64,000 nt of DNA from Streptomyces fulvoviolaceus (GTDB lineage: Bacteria; Actinomycetota; Actinomycetes; Streptomycetales; Streptomycetaceae): NCBI RefSeq assembly GCF_000718165.1, contig NZ_JOEY01000024.1:62001-126000 (forward strand), given 5' to 3'. Below the pieces are notes generated by a model. That model ran no database searches. It saw only the letters and a program-made list of their open reading frames with translations, and was not told the origin of the DNA. The position numbers and the translations under genes are program-made. Positions within the stretch are counted from its first letter, which is position 1. Each line of letters begins with the position of its first letter. Below, one piece after another: positions 26,888 to 35,411 of the stretch.

Positions 26888-26909
26888 CAATGGACTGCTT
26901 GCATACCTT
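26888..26909. promoter_or_regulatory. Shared operator-like motif before the puuD-like gene
   Basis: A 22-base motif beginning CAATGGACTGC and ending ATACCTT, 18 bases upstream of the amidotransferase start. It agrees with 27699-27720 at 17 of 22 positions, in the same strand orientation although the two genes point in opposite directions. It is probably bound by the FadR-type regulator encoded between the two sites. Confidence 0.6.
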
Positions 26910-26941
26910 TGCCGAGAGTCACCCCGCACGGCAAGGCCGTC

Positions 26942-27676
26942 TCACGCCAGGAACCCCCGCAGCAGCGCCGCCGTCCCCGAGCAGTGCTCCCGCATCATCT
27001 CCCGCGCCCCGTCGGCGTCCCCGTCGAGCACCGCGTCGACCAGCGCGGCGTGCTGGCGCTGGGAGTGCTCCAGGTTGCGCACGAGGAGCGGGATGCAGTC
27101 GAGGAGGTCGTTCACCGAGGCGCGTACCGCCGCGTACTGGGCGGTCAGCGTCGGCGAGCCGCACAGCTCGGCCAGGGTGAGGTGGAGCAGCGTGTCCAGG
27201 CGCCGGTAGTCGGACAGCGGAGCGTCCTGCGTGCGGGCCAGGGCCTCGCGCAGCCGGTCCGCCTGCTCCTCGGTCAGGCCGTGGGTCGCGCACAGGCCTG
27301 CCGCCCCCACCTCCAGCACCTCCCGGAAGCGCAGCACGTCCTCGATGTCGACCTCGGTGATCCGCCGCCGCAGCTCGTCCTCGCCGCCCGCGTCCGACTT
27401 CGGCAGCACGAACGTCCCGCCGTAGCGCCCTCGACGGGACTCCACCAACCCCTGATCCTGAAGCACCTTGAGCACTTCCCGCAGGGTCACCCGGCTGATC
27501 CCGAGCCGCTCCGCCAGCTCCCGCTCGGCGGGCAGCCGCTCGCCGCCCGGCACCAGGCCAAGGCGTACGACCTGCAGGATCTGCTCCAGCGCCTCCTCGA
27601 AACCGTTGCCCGCCCGCACCGGCCGCAGCACCGGCGTGAGCCGGTCGTCCGGGCCGTCGTCAGCGTCCACTGTCAT
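26942..27676 (-). CDS. GntR/FadR-family regulator of the amine-utilisation cluster
   Basis: A 244-residue FadR-type regulator. The winged helix is at about residues 20-85 (LEQILQVVRLGLVPGGERLPAERELAERLGISRVTLREVLKVLQDQGLVE), followed by an FCD all-helical domain (VDIEDVLRFREVLEVGAAGL, then LDTLLHLTLAELCGSPTL). Start ATG 27676 has GGAAGGGGG upstream. It is flanked by two matching operator-like motifs. By gene order it corresponds to the S. coelicolor regulator reported beside glnA4 (SCO1614 region, ethanolamine utilisation); this correspondence is from memory and synteny. Confidence 0.88.
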   Translation of the reverse strand: MTVDADDGPDDRLTPVLRPVRAGNGFEEALEQILQVVRLGLVPGGERLPAERELAERLGISRVTLREVLKVLQDQGLVESRRGRYGGTFVLPKSDAGGEDELRRRITEVDIEDVLRFREVLEVGAAGLCATHGLTEEQADRLREALARTQDAPLSDYRRLDTLLHLTLAELCGSPTLTAQYAAVRASVNDLLDCIPLLVRNLEHSQRQHAALVDAVLDGDADGAREMMREHCSGTAALLRGFLA

Positions 27677-27698
27677 GTGGCCGCGCCCCCTTCCCAAG

Positions 27699-27720
27699 CA
27701 ATGGTCTTCCGCAATACCTT
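27699..27720. promoter_or_regulatory. Shared operator-like motif before the glnA-like operon
   Basis: The second copy of the motif seen at 26888-26909 (begins CAATGGTCTTC, ends ATACCTT). It lies between the divergent regulator and the glnA-like gene, 50 bases before the latter's GTG start, so it could control both the catabolic operon and the regulator itself. Confidence 0.6.
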
Positions 27721-27770
27721 ATGGCTTCCGGCCCGGTCGAAAAAGCGCGAAGAAGCCGAAGGAGCGTTCC

Positions 27771-29135
27771 GTGGCAGACCGCACACCCCCGCTCGGCGTC
27801 GAGGAGCTGCACGCCCTCGTCGCGAGCGGTGAGATCGACACTGTCGTCCTGGCCTTCCCCGATATGCAAGGGCGGCTCCAGGGCAAGCGGTTCGCCGCCC
27901 GCTTCTTCCTCGACGAGGTCCTCCACCACGGCACCGAGGGCTGCAACTACCTCCTCGCCGTCGACACCGAGATGAACACCGTCGACGGCTACGCGATGTC
28001 CTCCTGGGACCGCGGCTACGGCGACTTCGCCATGCACCCCGACCTCAGCACCCTGCGCCGCGTCCCGTGGAACGCCGGCACGGCGATGCTGATCGCCGAC
28101 CTCGCCTGGAACGACGGATCGCCCGTCGTCGCCGCCCCGCGGCAGATCCTGCGCCGCCAGCTGGAGCGCCTCGCCGAGCACGGGTTCACCGCCCAGGTCG
28201 GCACCGAGCTGGAGTTCATCGTCTTCAAGGACACCTACGAGCAGGCCTGGGACGCGGGCTACCAGGGGCTGACCCCGGCCAACCAGTACAACATCGACTA
28301 CTCGGTGCTCGGCACGGGCCGCATCGAGCCCCTGCTCCGCCGCATCCGCAACGACATGACCGGAGCCGGCCTCACCGTCGAGTCCGCCAAGGGCGAGTGC
28401 AACCCGGGCCAGCACGAGATCGTGTTCAAGTACGACGAGGCCGTGGTCACCTGCGACCAGCACGCGATCTACAAGACCGGCACCAAGGAGATCGCCGCCC
28501 AGGAGGGTGTGTCGATCACCTTCATGGCCAAGTACAACGAGCGCGAGGGCAACTCCTGCCACATCCACCTCTCGCTCGCGGACGCCGCCGGCAACAACGC
28601 CATGGCCGGGGACGGCGAGGGCGGCATGTCGGACGTCATGCGCCACTTCCTCGCCGGACAGCTGGCCGCACTCCGCGACTTCTCGCTGCTCTACGCCCCC
28701 AACATCAACTCCTACAAGCGGTTCCAGCCGGGCTCCTTCGCCCCGACCGCCGTCGCCTGGGGCCACGACAACCGCACCTGCGCCCTCCGAGTGGTCGGCC
28801 ACGGCCGCTCGATGCGCTTCGAGAACCGGCTGCCCGGCGGCGACGTCAACCCGCACCTCGCGGTGGCCGGACTCGTCGCGGCGGGGCTGTACGGCATCGA
28901 GCAGAAGCTGGAGCTTCCCGAGGCGTGTGCGGGGAACGCGTACACCGCCGAGTACGCCCACGTGCCCACCACGCTCCGCGAGGCCGCCGAGCTCTGGGAG
29001 AACAGCCCGATCGCCAAGGCCGCCTTCGGCGACGAGGTCGTCGCGCACTACCGCAACATGGCGCGGGTCGAGCTGGACGCCTTCGACGCCGCGGTGACCG
29101 ACTGGGAGCTGCGTCGCTCCTTCGAACGCATGTGA
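27771..29135 (+). CDS. glnA4: Glutamine synthetase-like gamma-glutamyl-amine ligase (GlnA4-like)
   Basis: A 454-residue member of the glutamine synthetase fold, starting at GTG with AAGGAG 6 bases upstream. GTELEFIVFKDTYEQAWD, ESAKGECNPGQHEI, NSCHIHLSL and FENRLPGGDVNPHLAVAG are the metal, glutamate and ATP site motifs. It lacks the adenylylation tyrosine loop context of true GlnA. In S. coelicolor the syntenic enzyme GlnA4 was reported to gamma-glutamylate ethanolamine. Downstream aldehyde dehydrogenase and SDR genes and the nearby PuuD-like hydrolase fit an ethanolamine or polyamine catabolic route. The exact amine is inferred from synteny. Confidence 0.85.
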   Translation: MADRTPPLGVEELHALVASGEIDTVVLAFPDMQGRLQGKRFAARFFLDEVLHHGTEGCNYLLAVDTEMNTVDGYAMSSWDRGYGDFAMHPDLSTLRRVPWNAGTAMLIADLAWNDGSPVVAAPRQILRRQLERLAEHGFTAQVGTELEFIVFKDTYEQAWDAGYQGLTPANQYNIDYSVLGTGRIEPLLRRIRNDMTGAGLTVESAKGECNPGQHEIVFKYDEAVVTCDQHAIYKTGTKEIAAQEGVSITFMAKYNEREGNSCHIHLSLADAAGNNAMAGDGEGGMSDVMRHFLAGQLAALRDFSLLYAPNINSYKRFQPGSFAPTAVAWGHDNRTCALRVVGHGRSMRFENRLPGGDVNPHLAVAGLVAAGLYGIEQKLELPEACAGNAYTAEYAHVPTTLREAAELWENSPIAKAAFGDEVVAHYRNMARVELDAFDAAVTDWELRRSFERM

Positions 29136-29146
29136 GAGGTCTTTCC

Positions 29147-30520
29147 TTGTCGTACGAGCCTGAGCTCCAGGTACTCAATCCGGCCACCGAAGAGGTGGTC
29201 GCCACCGTCCCGGCCGCGACCGCCGCCGACGTGGACGCGGCCGTCGTACGCGCGACGAAGGCCCAGGCCGCCTGGGCCGCCCTCGCGCCCGGCGACCGGG
29301 CCCGGCTGCTGCGGCGGTTCGCCACCGCGGTCGACGAACACCTCGAAGAGCTGGCCCGGTTGGAGGTCCGGGAGGCCGGACACACCGTCGGCAACGCCCG
29401 CTGGGAGGCGGGCAACGTCCGCGATCTGCTCGACTACGCGGCCGGGGGAGTGGAGCGGCTTACCGGCCGCCAGATCCCGGTCCCGGGCGGCCTGGACATC
29501 ACGATCCTCGAACCGCTGGGCGTCGTCGGCGTCATCGCGCCCTGGAACTTCCCGATGCCGATCGCGGCGTGGGGGACCGCTCCTGCGCTGGCGGCGGGGA
29601 ACGCGGTGATCCTCAAGCCCGCGGAGACGACCCCGCTGACCGCCCTGCGACTGGCCGAACTCGCCCTGGAGGCGGGCCTGCCCGAGGGGCTGTTCCAGGT
29701 TCTCCCCGGACACGGCCACATCGCCGGACGCGCCCTCGTCGACCACCCCGACGTGGCGAAGATCGTGTTCACCGGCTCCACCCGCACCGGCCGCGAGGTC
29801 ATGGAGCGCGGCGCCCGCCTGGTCAAGCCGGTCACCCTCGAACTCGGCGGCAAGAGCCCGAACATCGTCTTCGCGGACGCCGATCTCAAGACCGCCGTGG
29901 ACCCCTTCTCCTTCCTCGACAACTCCGGCCAGGACTGCTGCGCCCGCACCCGCATCCTGGTCCAGGAGTCCGTGTACGACGAGGTCCGCGAGCTGCTCGC
30001 CGACGCGCTGTCCGCCGTCGTCGTGGGAGACCCGGCCGACGAGAAGACGCAGATGGGCCCGCTGATCTCCCGTCAGCAGCTGGACCGCGTACGGTCGTTC
30101 GTGCCGGACGACGCCCCGGCCCTGCGCGGCAGCGCCCCCGCCGGGCCCGGCTTCTGGTTCGCGCCGACCGTCCTCACGGGGGAGCGGCACGACTCCGAGG
30201 CGGCCCGGGAGGAGATCTTCGGCCCGGTCGCGGTGCTCCTGCCCTTCACCGACGAGGCGGACGCGATCCGCCTCGCCAACGACACCCCGTACGGCCTCTC
30301 CGGCTCCATCTGGACCCGTGACGTAGGCCGCGCGCTCCGCGTCTCCCGGGCGGTCCGGGCCGGCAACCTGTCCGTCAACTCCCACTCCAGCGTCCGCTAC
30401 TGGACCCCCTTCGGCGGCTACAAGCAGTCCGGCGTCGGCCGCGAGCTCGGCCCGGACGCCCTCGCCGCCTTCACCGAAACCAAGAACGTCTTCATCAGCA
30501 CGGAGGGCCCCGCACAGTGA
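29147..30520 (+). CDS. NAD(P)-dependent aldehyde dehydrogenase
   Basis: A 457-residue aldehyde dehydrogenase. It has the cofactor motif FTGSTRTGREV (about 208-218), the general base Glu232 in LELGGKSPN and the catalytic Cys264 in NSGQDCCARTR. The start is probably TTG at 29147, because GAGAGG lies 6 bases upstream; the GTG at 29132 overlaps the glnA stop but has no ribosome-binding site. It should oxidise the aldehyde formed from the glutamylated amine. It overlaps the next gene by 4 bases. Confidence 0.9.
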   Translation: MSYEPELQVLNPATEEVVATVPAATAADVDAAVVRATKAQAAWAALAPGDRARLLRRFATAVDEHLEELARLEVREAGHTVGNARWEAGNVRDLLDYAAGGVERLTGRQIPVPGGLDITILEPLGVVGVIAPWNFPMPIAAWGTAPALAAGNAVILKPAETTPLTALRLAELALEAGLPEGLFQVLPGHGHIAGRALVDHPDVAKIVFTGSTRTGREVMERGARLVKPVTLELGGKSPNIVFADADLKTAVDPFSFLDNSGQDCCARTRILVQESVYDEVRELLADALSAVVVGDPADEKTQMGPLISRQQLDRVRSFVPDDAPALRGSAPAGPGFWFAPTVLTGERHDSEAAREEIFGPVAVLLPFTDEADAIRLANDTPYGLSGSIWTRDVGRALRVSRAVRAGNLSVNSHSSVRYWTPFGGYKQSGVGRELGPDALAAFTETKNVFISTEGPAQ

Positions 30521-31299
30521 CCGAACAGATGGTGTGCCGCCGCCTCGTCGGCCGTACCGCAGTCATCACCGGAGCCGGCAGCGGCATCGGCCTCGCCACC
30601 GCCCGCCGGCTCGCCTCCGAGGGCGCGCACGTCGTCTGCGGCGACGTCGACGAGCAGCGCGGCAAGGCGGCCGCCGAGGCGGTCGGCGGGATCTTCGTGA
30701 AGGTCGACGTCACCGACCCGGAGCAGGTCGAGGCCCTGTTCAGGACGGCGTACGACACCTACGGCAGCGTCGACGTCGCCTTCAACAACGCGGGCATCTC
30801 GCCGCCCGACGACGACTCCATCCTGGAGACCGGCCTGGAGGCCTGGAAGCGCGTCCAGGAGGTCAACCTCACCTCCGTCTACCTGTGCTGCAAGGCCGCG
30901 ATTCCCTACATGCAGCGGCAGGGCAGGGGCTCGATCATCAACACGGCGTCCTTCGTGGCGCGGATGGGCGCCGCCACGTCCCAGATCTCGTACACGGCGT
31001 CCAAGGGTGGCGTTCTGGCCATGTCCCGCGAACTGGGCGTGCAGTTCGCGCGGGAGGGCATCCGCGTGAACGCCCTCTGCCCGGGCCCGGTCAACACCCC
31101 GCTCCTGCAGGAGCTGTTCGCAAAGGACCCCGAGCGGGCCGCCCGCCGTCTCGTCCACATCCCGGTCGGCCGGTTCGCCGAGGCCGAGGAGATCGCCGCC
31201 GCCGTCGCCTTCCTGGCCAGCGACGACTCCTCCTTCGTCAACGCCAGCGACTTCCTCGTGGACGGCGGCATCTCGGGGGCGTACGTCACACCGCTGTAA
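30517..31299 (+). CDS. Short-chain dehydrogenase/reductase
   Basis: A 260-residue classical SDR. The cofactor motif TGAGSGIG spans residues 18-25, NNAG is at 90-93 and the active site is Tyr159-x3-Lys163 in SYTASKGG. The C-terminal FLVDGGISGAYVTPL is standard. It starts at GTG overlapping the aldehyde dehydrogenase stop (GTGA), making it the third gene of the glnA-like operon. It may oxidise the hydroxyl of a gamma-glutamyl-alkanolamide before the aldehyde dehydrogenase acts (inference from order). Confidence 0.9.
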   Translation: MTEQMVCRRLVGRTAVITGAGSGIGLATARRLASEGAHVVCGDVDEQRGKAAAEAVGGIFVKVDVTDPEQVEALFRTAYDTYGSVDVAFNNAGISPPDDDSILETGLEAWKRVQEVNLTSVYLCCKAAIPYMQRQGRGSIINTASFVARMGAATSQISYTASKGGVLAMSRELGVQFAREGIRVNALCPGPVNTPLLQELFAKDPERAARRLVHIPVGRFAEAEEIAAAVAFLASDDSSFVNASDFLVDGGISGAYVTPL

Positions 31300-31320
31300 A
31301 TCGCGCCCTACAGTGCCGGG

Positions 31321-32037
31321 ATGAGCGTGACGCCGCCATCCGGCCGGTACACCGACGAGGCCTCCGGACGCGCGAAAGCCGTGGCCCTCACGACCACCGG
31401 GACCGTCCTCGTCGCCGCGATCGTCACCGGGGCGCTCGCGCTCGGCGAGGACGACGGCGGCGGGGTGGCGGCGGACACCGTGCCCGGGGCCGTGACCTCC
31501 ACGGCCGCCGACGACCCGGCCGTCGTGGTGGACCGGCTCCACGGCATCACCCTGCCGCTGCCCGAGGGCTGGGTCCGACCGAAGAGCGTCGACCGGGGCG
31601 GCGTCGCCATGACCACGGACGGCGTCTACGACTGTCCCGCAGGCGTCGGCCGCTGCCGGCACGGCACGGTCCTCACGCGCGCGGTGCCCCTGAACGACGG
31701 GAAGTCCGCCGAGGCCCTCGCCAAGGAGGACATCCCGGCGGCGGCCCACCGGGCCTACGACCGCGACGCCCTGGGCCGGCGCCCCTACGGCGGCATCGAG
31801 TCCCACCAGAGCGTGAAGTCCGGGCAGGTCGCGGTGGCGGGCCGCCCCGGGTACCTCGTGCGCTGGCGGGTGAGGACCGCCCGGGGCCCCGGCGGCTATG
31901 TGCAGTCGCTGGCCCTTCCGGCCGGCGTCGGCAGGAAGTCGCCGCTCGTCGTCCGCTTCGTCTTCGACGCGGGTCCGGACGGACCGCCGCTCGCCGACAT
32001 GGACGAGATCGCCCGGGGCATCGGCCCGGCCGACTGA
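31321..32037 (+). CDS. Membrane-anchored extracytoplasmic protein of unknown function
   Basis: A 238-residue protein with a short cytoplasmic tail, one membrane span (about residues 19-41; VALTTTGTVLVAAIVTGALAL) and an external domain of about 190 residues. The latter starts HGITLPLPEGWVRPK, resembling lipoprotein-like domains that follow a membrane anchor, and has two Cys residues in YDCPAGVGRCRHG that could form a disulfide. It is 22 bases after the SDR gene, but relation to that pathway is doubtful. I do not recognise a family. Confidence 0.75.
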   Translation: MSVTPPSGRYTDEASGRAKAVALTTTGTVLVAAIVTGALALGEDDGGGVAADTVPGAVTSTAADDPAVVVDRLHGITLPLPEGWVRPKSVDRGGVAMTTDGVYDCPAGVGRCRHGTVLTRAVPLNDGKSAEALAKEDIPAAAHRAYDRDALGRRPYGGIESHQSVKSGQVAVAGRPGYLVRWRVRTARGPGGYVQSLALPAGVGRKSPLVVRFVFDAGPDGPPLADMDEIARGIGPAD

Positions 32038-32038
32038 C

Positions 32039-33241
32039 CTACAGGAACGTATGACCTTCCCCGCGATACGTCGGGACGGTCGCCGTCACCGCGTCGCCCT
32101 CGATCAGGTGCAGCACCTCGAACCGCTCGCACAGTTCACCAGCCTTGGCGTGCCGGAACCACACCTTGTCGCCGATCAGCAGGTCGTCGGCGGGCGAGCC
32201 GAGCAGGGGCGTCTGCACCTCGCCGGGCCCTTCCTGGGGGTCGTACTTCAGCCCCTCCGGCAGATACGGCACCGGCAGCCGGTCGGGCCCGGCCGCACCG
32301 GAGGCGGGATACCCGCCGCCGAGGACGGTCACGACGCCGACACCGGGCCGCCGTACGACGGGGTGGGCGTAGAGCGCGGCCGGACGGCCGCTGAAGGCCG
32401 TGTAGTTGTCGAACAGCCGCGGCACGTACAGCCCCGACCCGGCGCCGATCTCGGTGACCGCGTCCTCCGCGGCGGTGTGCTGCACGCTCCCCGTGCCGCC
32501 GCCGTTGACGAACTCCAGGTCCGGCACCACGGCCCGCACCGCACGCACCACCGCGGCGCGCCGCTCGGCGAGTTCCCGGCGGGCGGTGGCCTGCATCAGC
32601 CGTACGGCCCGCGAACGCAGCGGCCGCCCGGCGATCGCGTCCCCGACACCGGCGATGTGCCCCTCGTACGCCATGATCCCCACGACCTTGAACCCCGGCC
32701 GCCGGGCCACGGCACGGGCCATGTCGGCGACCTGGCCGGGGGAGTGCAGCGGGGACCGGCGGGCCCCGACGCGGACGCGGCCGCCCAGCAGCTTCAGGGA
32801 GGTGTCCAACTCCAGGCAGACACGGATGACTTCGCGCCCGCCGTCGCGCGCCTCGTCGATGAACCGGAGCTGCGCGGGGTCGTCGACCATCACGGTCACG
32901 GCGGCGGCGAGCTTGGGATCGGCGGCCAGCTCGGCGAAGGCGGCCCGGTCGGCGGAGGGGTAGGCGAGCAGGATGTCGTCGAATCCGCCCCGGGCCAGCC
33001 ACAGGGACTCGGCGAGGGTGAAGGACATGATGCCCGCGAACCCGTCCCTCGCGAGCACCCGCTCCAGCAGGGCCCGGCAGCGTACGGACTTGCTGGCGAC
33101 GCGGATCGGCTTGCCCCCGGCGCGGCGGACGAGATCGTCCGCGTTCGCGTCGAAGGCGTCCAGGTCCACGATCGCGAGGGGGGCGTCGAGAGGGGCGGTG
33201 GCCCGGTCGTAACGGGCCCGGTCGGCGGCGCGCGCAGTCAT
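32039..33241 (-). CDS. PLP-dependent alanine racemase-like / amino acid deaminase-aldolase
   Basis: A 400-residue fold-type III PLP enzyme. The cofactor lysine is expected at Lys51 in IRVASKSVRC. GIMAYEGHIAGVGD and EFVNGGGTGSVQHT build the barrel, and the C-terminal domain has the GEGHTFL end. Relatives are annotated as amino acid deaminase/aldolase or D-threonine aldolase-like proteins. The ATG at 33241 was chosen because the domain begins immediately afterwards. Its 3' end meets the convergent membrane-protein gene after one base. Substrate unknown. Confidence 0.85.
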   Translation of the reverse strand: MTARAADRARYDRATAPLDAPLAIVDLDAFDANADDLVRRAGGKPIRVASKSVRCRALLERVLARDGFAGIMSFTLAESLWLARGGFDDILLAYPSADRAAFAELAADPKLAAAVTVMVDDPAQLRFIDEARDGGREVIRVCLELDTSLKLLGGRVRVGARRSPLHSPGQVADMARAVARRPGFKVVGIMAYEGHIAGVGDAIAGRPLRSRAVRLMQATARRELAERRAAVVRAVRAVVPDLEFVNGGGTGSVQHTAAEDAVTEIGAGSGLYVPRLFDNYTAFSGRPAALYAHPVVRRPGVGVVTVLGGGYPASGAAGPDRLPVPYLPEGLKYDPQEGPGEVQTPLLGSPADDLLIGDKVWFRHAKAGELCERFEVLHLIEGDAVTATVPTYRGEGHTFL

Positions 33242-33509
33242 GAACGAAGCCTGCCAGACAGGATTACCGCAGGGTAGGGGGACGTTCCGGGCAGATGCCC
33301 CGGGGTCGTGGACTGGTTCCCGTTCGCCCCCTGACACGCCGTAGAGTGACGCGCACGCACGGAGGATCGGCCCCGGTCGCACACCATCCGGGGATGCCGT
33401 TCCGTCCGTGCGGGTATGCGTGCCCGGACGACCGAATCCGCGCCGGGCCCGGGAGACCTGCAACGGCCCGCGCACGAGAACGGCCCGGGCACGAGGAAAC
33501 GGGGGGTGC

Positions 33510-35411
33510 ATGAGCACGGAAGCACGTCGCGCCTCCATCCCTCCACGCCCGTCCCGGCCGCCGTTGTCCGGCGACGGCGACACGGAGGGCGGAGAGCGGT
33601 CCGAGACGCCGGGTTCCCCAGGGCGCCCGCCGATACAGGCGAGCGGCACCGACTCCGGTCCCGGTCCCGCGGCGGGCCGTGGTGGCGGCGCTGCGGCCCC
33701 GTCGCCCGAGACCTCATCGGGCCCGGGCGGGCCCGGCCCGGGTACGTCGAACCCGAGGGACCCGTTCCCCGGCAGTTCCACCCCCGTGACCACGCCGCCG
33801 CCCCCGGCGACCCCGCCCCCGCCTCCGGCCTCGGCCCGCTTCCCGGACGCACCACCGGCGCCCGGCCACGGCGCCCGGCCCGACAGCACCGGCACGAGTA
33901 CACCGACCGTCCCGTCGCCGGCGCCGGCTTCCGCGCCGCATCGGCCGCCGACCGGGATGCCCGCGCCCGGCCACGTCGCCCGGCCCGCCAACACCGGCAC
34001 GAGCACACCGACCGTCCCGCCGCCGGCGCCGGCTTCCGCGCCGTATCGGCCGCCGACCGGGATGCCCGCGCCCGGCCACGTCGCCCGGCCCGACAGCACC
34101 GGCACGAGCACACCGACCGTCCCGCCGCCGGCGCCGGCTTCCGCGCCGCATCGGCCGCCGACCGGGATGCCCGCGCCCGGCCACGGCGCCCGGCCCGACA
34201 GCACCGGCACGAGTACACCGACCGTCCCGTCGCCGGCGCCGGCTTCCGCGCCGCATCGGCCGCCCACCGGGATGCCGACGCCCGGCGTCGTACCGCCGCG
34301 GCCCGGTTTTCAGCCCCCCGTGCCGCCACGCCGTACCGGTGCCCCTGCCGAGACCGCGTCCGAGACGACCTTCCGCATGCGGCCGATCCCCGCGGACCCC
34401 GCGCCCGCCGTGCCGCCCATGCCCCGGACCACGCCCGGCAGCACCGGCACGCCCGCCCGGCCCGACGTTCCGCCCCGCCCTCCGCACGAGGCACCCGCGG
34501 AGCGACCCGACGCCGCCCCTCTCTCCCCGGACCCGGCCCTCTCCTGGAGCGCCCCCCTGCCCCCGCTGGCCAAGACCCGCGTCGGCGGTCGGCCCGTCGT
34601 CTCGTTCGGGCAGCCCGAGAGGTACGACGACAAGGCGCGGCCGCGGCCGCTCGGTGGGCGGTTCCGCTCCCGGACCGTCGCGGCGGCCGCCTGTGTGGTG
34701 CTCGGACTGGGACTCATCGGCGGTGCCGTGACCGGGAGTTGGCTGATCGGTGACTCGGCGGCGGCCGGGACGGGCGACAGCTTCGCCGTGGCCGGGAGCC
34801 TGTGGCACAGCGTGCCCGTCGACCAGCTGTTCCCGCCCACCGTCGCGGGCAAGGGTGCGGGCCCCGGGGGCGCCGACCGCGCCTGGACGCGGATCGCCGT
34901 CGCACCGGACACCGGCTGCGAGGACGCCTTCGACCCGCTGCTCCAGAAGGCCCTCGCCCCCGTCGGCTGCGAGCGGCTCCTCCGCGCCACCTACACCGAC
35001 GCCACCCAGAGCTACGTCACCACCGTCGGCCTCCTCTTCACCAAGGCCGACGCCACCGCCATGAAAGCCCTCAACACTCGCTTCACCAAACAGGGCCTGG
35101 ACAGTCGCACCGACCTGATGCCCCGCCCGTACGCCGCGAAGAACACCGTCGCCGCCGACTTCGGCACCAAGCAGCGCGCCTCCTGGACCGTCTCCGTCCT
35201 CACCGACGCCCCCGTCGTCGTCTACGCCGTCTCCGGCTGGGCCGACGGCCGTACGGTGGACGACCCGGAGCCCGCCGAGCAGGCGATGGAGTCCGGCGCC
35301 ACCACGGACCCCGCCCAGGCCGGCCTCGGAAACGAGGCGCAGGGTCTCGCCGACCGCGTCGAGCGGACCCTGCGCAAAACCGTCACCTCGCCCACGGAGC
35401 AGCCCTCATGA
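33510..35411 (+). CDS. Pro-rich membrane protein with four 35-residue repeats
   Basis: A 633-residue protein in three parts. Residues 1 to about 380 are Pro/Ala/Thr-rich and disordered, including four near-identical 35-residue repeats encoded at 33858-34277. A single membrane span follows (about 388-412; VAAAACVVLGLGLIGGAVTGSWLIG). The external C-terminal domain (about 420-633) has two Cys residues and no family I recognise. It overlaps the mycosin gene by 4 bases (ATGA), so the two are translated together and probably work together at the membrane. The ATG at 33510 is preceded by a G-rich ribosome-binding site. Confidence 0.8.
   Translation: MSTEARRASIPPRPSRPPLSGDGDTEGGERSETPGSPGRPPIQASGTDSGPGPAAGRGGGAAAPSPETSSGPGGPGPGTSNPRDPFPGSSTPVTTPPPPATPPPPPASARFPDAPPAPGHGARPDSTGTSTPTVPSPAPASAPHRPPTGMPAPGHVARPANTGTSTPTVPPPAPASAPYRPPTGMPAPGHVARPDSTGTSTPTVPPPAPASAPHRPPTGMPAPGHGARPDSTGTSTPTVPSPAPASAPHRPPTGMPTPGVVPPRPGFQPPVPPRRTGAPAETASETTFRMRPIPADPAPAVPPMPRTTPGSTGTPARPDVPPRPPHEAPAERPDAAPLSPDPALSWSAPLPPLAKTRVGGRPVVSFGQPERYDDKARPRPLGGRFRSRTVAAAACVVLGLGLIGGAVTGSWLIGDSAAAGTGDSFAVAGSLWHSVPVDQLFPPTVAGKGAGPGGADRAWTRIAVAPDTGCEDAFDPLLQKALAPVGCERLLRATYTDATQSYVTTVGLLFTKADATAMKALNTRFTKQGLDSRTDLMPRPYAAKNTVAADFGTKQRASWTVSVLTDAPVVVYAVSGWADGRTVDDPEPAEQAMESGATTDPAQAGLGNEAQGLADRVERTLRKTVTSPTEQPS
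33858..34277 (+). repeat. Four in-frame 105-bp tandem repeats
   Basis: Four consecutive 105-base units each encode a 35-residue unit APGHxARPxxTGTSTPTVPxPAPASAPxRPPTGMP, with only a few base changes between copies. Units 1 and 4 are nearly identical, as are 2 and 3, suggesting recent unequal exchange. Confidence 0.85.

Noticed and set aside
24013..26934. Minus-strand open frame of 973 codons
   Set aside because: Only the part from 25137 down is the TDT transporter. The upstream portion runs antisense through lysR and is an artefact of high GC.
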